Of a stretch of DNA of 64,000 nt, positions 60,675-64,000 are shown piece after piece. Within the stretch, counting starts at the first letter, position 1, and the number at the start of each line of letters is the position of its first letter. Source of the stretch: Nitrospirillum amazonense (lineage in GTDB: Bacteria; Pseudomonadota; Alphaproteobacteria; Azospirillales; Azospirillaceae). Under the pieces are notes generated by a model. It saw nothing but the letters and a program-made list of their open reading frames with translations, ran no database searches and was not told the origin of the DNA. Where the stretch lies: NCBI RefSeq assembly GCF_007828045.1, contig NZ_VITN01000013.1, positions 124,001 through 188,000 on the forward strand. Direction: 5' to 3'. Made by a program: the position numbers and the translations under genes.

Positions 60675-61073
60675 TCACCAATGCCCCTTGCGCCGGTTCC
60701 AGGCATACAGCACGGCGGCGAAGCCGTCGTAGGCGAGGCGGGTGAGGGGGCGCATCACGCGGTTGCCCAGCAGGGCGGCCAGCCAGGCGTCGCCCGGCGT
60801 GTGGCGCCAGATGGCGATGGCGCAGTCCGCCCCCACCAGCAGGCGGTCGTTTGCGTCCAGGCCGTGCAGGCGGCGGCGCACGGCTTCCACATCCGCGCCG
60901 AAGCGGGCGAGCGCCTCCGGCTCCAGGTTGATGTCGCGGAAGGCGATGACGCGAGCGCGGGCGGCTTGCACCAGGCGGTTGGTCTGCCAGTCGATGCCGG
61001 CGTTACAGACAGGGCATTTGGTGTTGTACCAGACCGTCAGCTGCGGGACGGGTGGCGGGGGGCTGGGCGGCAC
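60675..61073 (-). CDS. DUF393 (DCC family) thiol-disulfide oxidoreductase-like protein
   Basis: 132 residues with the DCC-family pattern VWYNTKCPVCNAGIDW near the N-terminus: the CPVC motif is a thioredoxin-like redox pair. It also has the conserved INLEPEALARFG and LAYDGFAAVLYAWNRRK ends. It is small and soluble with no membrane segment. It is 18 bases upstream of the frameshifted gene on the same strand, so the two were probably an operon. Confidence 0.88.
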   Translation of the reverse strand: MPPSPPPPVPQLTVWYNTKCPVCNAGIDWQTNRLVQAARARVIAFRDINLEPEALARFGADVEAVRRRLHGLDANDRLLVGADCAIAIWRHTPGDAWLAALLGNRVMRPLTRLAYDGFAAVLYAWNRRKGHW

Positions 61074-61204
61074 GGTGGTCCCCTATCCGATACGATCCAC
61101 GCAGTATAATGGCTGGTTCTGATAAGGACAGTGGCCGGGGCGGGCAAAGTCTGGAAGGATCGGTGGCTGAACACCTTTTCCGTCAAGACCTTGAGACCGC
61201 GCCC

Positions 61205-61831
61205 ATGTTGTCCTTGGAAACCCTGCTGACCTTCATCACCGCCGCTGCCATCCTGGCCTTCGTGCCGGGGCCGGACAATCTGTTCGTGCTGACGCTGTCG
61301 GCGGCGCGGGGCTGGCGGGCCGGGGTGATGGTGACGCTGGGCCTGTGCACCGGCCTGGTGGTGCACACGACCGCCGTGGCGCTGGGGGTCGCCGTCATCT
61401 TTCAGCAGTCGCAACTGGCCTTCACTCTGCTGAAGGCCGCCGGCGCCGCCTATCTGCTGTACCTGGCCTACAAATCCTTCCGCGCGTCGCCGGAGGCGCT
61501 GGGCGGTGCCAAGGCGGGGGCGGACCGCTACATGGCCCTCTATGGCCGGGGTATCGTCATGAACGTGACCAACCCCAAGGTGGCCATCTTCTTCCTGGCC
61601 TTCCTGCCGCAGTTCGCCTCGCCCGAGAGGGGCGGCGTCACCGTGCAGATCTTCCTGCTGGGGGCGGTGTTCGCCGCCGTGGCGCTGGTGTGCTTCTCCG
61701 CCATCGCCGTGCTGGCGGGCGGGCTGAACCGCTGGCTGGTCCGGTCCAGCAACGCGCAAGTCATCCTGAACCGCATCGCCGGCGTGGTGTTCATCGGCCT
61801 GGCGATCAAACTGGCGACGGCCCAGCGCTGA
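61205..61831 (+). CDS. LysE family transporter (RhtB-like)
   Basis: 208 residues from the ATG at 61205, the normal length, with about six membrane segments. LysE/RhtB proteins export amino acids or homoserine lactones. Motifs: FVPGPDNLFVLTLSAARGWR and GLCTGLVVHTTAVALGVA, then YGRGIVMNVTNPKVAIFFLA. The substrate cannot be told. The frame is open upstream to 61052 but without the family sequence. Divergent from the DCC gene. Confidence 0.92.
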   Translation: MLSLETLLTFITAAAILAFVPGPDNLFVLTLSAARGWRAGVMVTLGLCTGLVVHTTAVALGVAVIFQQSQLAFTLLKAAGAAYLLYLAYKSFRASPEALGGAKAGADRYMALYGRGIVMNVTNPKVAIFFLAFLPQFASPERGGVTVQIFLLGAVFAAVALVCFSAIAVLAGGLNRWLVRSSNAQVILNRIAGVVFIGLAIKLATAQR

Positions 61832-61864
61832 GGGCCGCCGGCCACCGTGAATGGGGGATACATC

Positions 61865-62479
61865 ATGGGGTTGCAGGCCGTCTGTCACGCCACCTGGGCC
61901 GGGGGCGCCGGCGAAGGAGGGGCGGGCGAGGTGAAGGCCCTGCTGGAAAGCCGGGAACTGATCCTGCGCGGTGAGGTCCGGCGCACCGTGCCGGTGGCTG
62001 CCATCATCGCCGTGACGGTGGAGGGGGATGACCTGGTGCTGTCCACGCCGGACGGTCCGCTGATCCTGACCCTGGGGGCCGACGCCGCCACCCGCTGGGC
62101 CAAGAAGCTGACCACGCCACCGCCCAGCCTGGCGCAGAAGCTGGGTGTCGGCCCGGCCACGCCGGTCCTGGTCATCGGCACGGTGGACGATCCCGCCCTG
62201 GCGGAGGCGCTGGCGGACGCCGTGGCCGCCACCCCGGCGGAGGCCCGCTTGGCGCTGGCGGTGGTCAGGAACGCGGCGGACCTGGAACGGGCGGTGGCGG
62301 CCCACGCGGCACTGCCGCCGGGCGCCGCCCTGTGGCTCATCCACGGCAAGGGTCCCAAGGCCACCTTCGGTGAGGCGCCGGTGCGTGCCTGGATGCGCGC
62401 CACCGGTTTCATGGACACCAAAGTCAGCGCCGTATCCGCCACCCTGTCAGCGACCCGTTACACCATCCGCTCCAGGTGA
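61865..62479 (+). CDS. Hypothetical protein
   Basis: 204 residues from the ATG at 61865, which follows gggggatacatc; a GTG at 61847 is an alternative. No signal peptide or membrane segment. The middle is a beta-rich region (LILRGEVRRTVPVAAIIAVT, then GDDLVLSTPDGPLILTLG) and the second half an alpha/beta domain with AALPPGAALWLIHGKGP and ATFGEAPVRAWMRATGFMDT. I do not recognise the family. It follows lysE by 33 bases and may be co-transcribed. Confidence 0.65.
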   Translation: MGLQAVCHATWAGGAGEGGAGEVKALLESRELILRGEVRRTVPVAAIIAVTVEGDDLVLSTPDGPLILTLGADAATRWAKKLTTPPPSLAQKLGVGPATPVLVIGTVDDPALAEALADAVAATPAEARLALAVVRNAADLERAVAAHAALPPGAALWLIHGKGPKATFGEAPVRAWMRATGFMDTKVSAVSATLSATRYTIRSR

Positions 62480-62679
62480 CGCGCCTGCTGCTCCTGGGCA
62501 TCCGCGGCCATGACGCTGGCGGTGGTGGCGCCGCTGCAACCGGCAGGGCCGAGCGAGTCTCTTTCGTATAGGAAAAGGAGATGCCGGCCGCTGCCGGGGT
62601 CGCCATTTCCTTTCCGGCCTTGGTGTTTTCTGATGAGAGTTGTACAGTCAACCTTATCCGGCACCGGTCGGCGATCCCC

Positions 62680-63624
62680 ATGAAAATCCATCAGTTGAAG
62701 GCGTTCGTCGCGGTCGCCGACTCCCACAGCTTCAATGAGGCGGCACGCCTGCTGTCGGTGAGCCAGCCCGCGGTGGCCAAGACCGTACGCGAGTTGGAGA
62801 TCTGGGCCGGCCGCCAGTTGGTCACGCGCAGTTCGCGCGGCACTCAGCTGACGCCGGATGGCGTGTCGCTGCTGCGCCGCGCCCGGGGCATCCTGGATCA
62901 GGTGGCGCGGGCGGAGCATGAGTTCCGTGGCCCTGGCCCGCGTGACCATGTCAGCCTGGGCCTCACAACCTTGGCCAGCGTCGCGGTCGCGCCCACCCTG
63001 GTGGATTTCAAAGAGCGCCACCCGGACACCGCCTGGACCGTGCTGGGTGGGTCGCGCCGCCCGTTGTTCGAAAAGCTGTACAACCACACCTTGGACCTTG
63101 TGATCGCTACCCTGCCGGGCAACCCGGAGGAGATGGGGATGGGCTTTCGGTGCGAGCCGCTTTTGCGCCTGCCCGCGGTGCTGACGGTGGCCAAGGGCGA
63201 TCCATTGGAAAAGGCGCGGTCCCTAGCGGACCTTACGCAGGCGGAATGGTTGCTCGCGGAATCCGAACAGAGCTTCGACCATCATTTCCGCAGCGCCTTC
63301 GCCGAGGCGGGGGTGGATCACCTGCCGCCCTTCACCCGCTGTGAATCCCCCTTCGTGATGCTGGCCCTGGCCGGCCGGCCCAACACCGTCACCCTGTGGA
63401 CGGGCCTGGCGCCCAACGCCATGGGGCCGCAGTTGAAGCTGCCGGGGGAGAACGTCACCGACTTGGCCCTGAAGGAAAAGCTGCCGGACATCACCGTCTG
63501 CGCCGTCTATCGCCCCGACCTCATCATGACACCGGCCATCCAGCACCTCCTGGGCCAGGTAAGTCGGCTGAAGGACAACATGCTGGATTTGGCGCCCGAT
63601 GCGGCGGTGCTGTCCGTTGGCTGA
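62680..63624 (+). CDS. LysR-type transcriptional regulator
   Basis: 314 residues from the ATG at 62680 (MKIHQLKAFVAVADSHSFNE). The helix-turn-helix (AARLLSVSQPAVAKTVRELE) is at about 18-37, followed by the substrate-binding domain with TLDLVIATLPGN and a hydrophobic effector pocket. LysR regulators normally activate a divergent or adjacent gene in response to a small molecule. Here the next gene (AraC type) converges and the LysE-hypothetical pair lies upstream on the same strand, so the target is not obvious. Confidence 0.94.
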   Translation: MKIHQLKAFVAVADSHSFNEAARLLSVSQPAVAKTVRELEIWAGRQLVTRSSRGTQLTPDGVSLLRRARGILDQVARAEHEFRGPGPRDHVSLGLTTLASVAVAPTLVDFKERHPDTAWTVLGGSRRPLFEKLYNHTLDLVIATLPGNPEEMGMGFRCEPLLRLPAVLTVAKGDPLEKARSLADLTQAEWLLAESEQSFDHHFRSAFAEAGVDHLPPFTRCESPFVMLALAGRPNTVTLWTGLAPNAMGPQLKLPGENVTDLALKEKLPDITVCAVYRPDLIMTPAIQHLLGQVSRLKDNMLDLAPDAAVLSVG

Positions 63625-63628
63625 GCCC

Positions 63629-64000
63629 TCAGCCGCCGGTCGCTCGCCTCCACGAGGCTGCTTCCGTTGGTCCCACCAGACCTGCCCAGCGCCCCGGCGT
63701 CATGCCGAAGGCCTTCTTGAAATGGCGGTGCAGGTGGCTCTGGTCGGCGAAGCCGGTGGCGGCGGCCACCTCGGCCAACGGTTCGCCCTCGGTGATCATG
63801 CGGCGGGCATGCTGCAGCCGGCGCATCACCAGGAAGCGGTGGGGGCTTGTGGCGAACAGGGCCCGGAAGTGGCGGGCGAGGGCATAACGATCCAGGCCCG
63901 TGACTGCTTCCAGATCCTCTGAACGCACCGGAGCCAGGGCGTTGGCCTCCAAGTAGTCTCGCGCCCGGTGGGCCTGGCGCTGGGCCAGCAGGCCCAGGGG
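63629..64000 (-). CDS. AraC family transcriptional regulator, C-terminal part (runs off the window)
   Basis: The stop at 63629 ends an AraC/XylS DNA-binding domain with two helix-turn-helix segments (DLEAVTGLDRYALARHFRA, then the second with LAEVAAATGFADQSHLHRHF and FKKAFGMTPGRW). The frame stays open to the window end at 64000 (QRQAHRARDYLEANALAPV), so the N-terminal ligand domain lies beyond it. It converges with the LysR gene. Confidence 0.9.
   Translation of the reverse strand, partial: PLGLLAQRQAHRARDYLEANALAPVRSEDLEAVTGLDRYALARHFRALFATSPHRFLVMRRLQHARRMITEGEPLAEVAAATGFADQSHLHRHFKKAFGMTPGRWAGLVGPTEAASWRRATGG

Noticed and set aside
1-64000. tRNA, rRNA, CRISPR or insertion sequences
   Set aside because: No stretch showed tRNA arms with CCA ends, rRNA motifs, regular direct repeats with spacers, or transposase genes.

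Overview
The window is high-GC chromosomal DNA of an alphaproteobacterium, most likely a free-living, flagellated member of the Rhodospirillales (Azospirillum/Nitrospirillum-like). This rests on gene content, not on a marker rRNA: SciP and FliX (alphaproteobacterial flagellar regulators), a DksA that keeps only one zinc-finger Cys, a DUF2336 protein, a short rod-binding FlgJ without a muramidase domain, and flagellar operons preceded by sigma-54 (-24/-12) promoters. I saw no rRNA, tRNA, CRISPR array, phage or insertion sequence. Most of the window is core genome.

Layout. 0-5.2 kb: apt, then a divergent Mla-type lipid-transport operon (permease with STAS domain, ATPase, MCE protein, auxiliary lipoprotein, plus an unknown gene). 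5.4-11 kb: DUF2336 protein, an atypical class A beta-lactamase, HrpB helicase, a DUF1428 protein and a single-domain response regulator. 11.3-16.2 kb: psd-pssA (phosphatidylethanolamine synthesis), a methyltransferase cluster, and a response regulator with a conserved partner. 16.2-24.2 kb: tex, an intergenic stretch with DnaA-box-like sites, the yfgM-like/bamB/der operon, and an unknown 402-residue protein. 24.2-35.1 kb: flagellar cluster. Three minus-strand operons, fliK-flgD-sciP, flgI-flgJ-flgN and flgF-flgG-flgA-flgH, each start behind a recognisable sigma-54 promoter; fliX and dksA lie on the plus strand between them. 35.4-45 kb: cyclophilin, a YdbH-like giant periplasmic protein, glutathione peroxidase, lptD, a stand-alone Lrp-type RAM domain and a DEAD-box helicase. 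45.4-48.2 kb: the most unusual part, with a 49-residue His-rich exported peptide and a 769-residue Cys-free repeat protein with RTX-like ends. 48.2-64 kb: parE, yciA, a small lipoprotein, a second single-domain response regulator, an M1 aminopeptidase, a DUF218 protein, RidA, a ParE-type toxin-antitoxin pair, a molybdopterin oxidoreductase, a frameshifted membrane-protein gene, a DCC protein, a LysE exporter, a LysR regulator and the end of an AraC regulator cut by the window edge.

Themes. Envelope biogenesis is heavily represented (Mla-type transporter, YdbH-like protein, LptD, BamB, phosphatidylserine synthase and decarboxylase). The flagellar section shows a readable regulatory logic: late structural genes under sigma-54, with the CtrA inhibitor gene sciP at the end of the fliK-flgD operon. 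The best candidates for something undescribed are the orphan repeat exoprotein, the His-rich peptide beside it, and the palindrome cluster upstream of the peptide.
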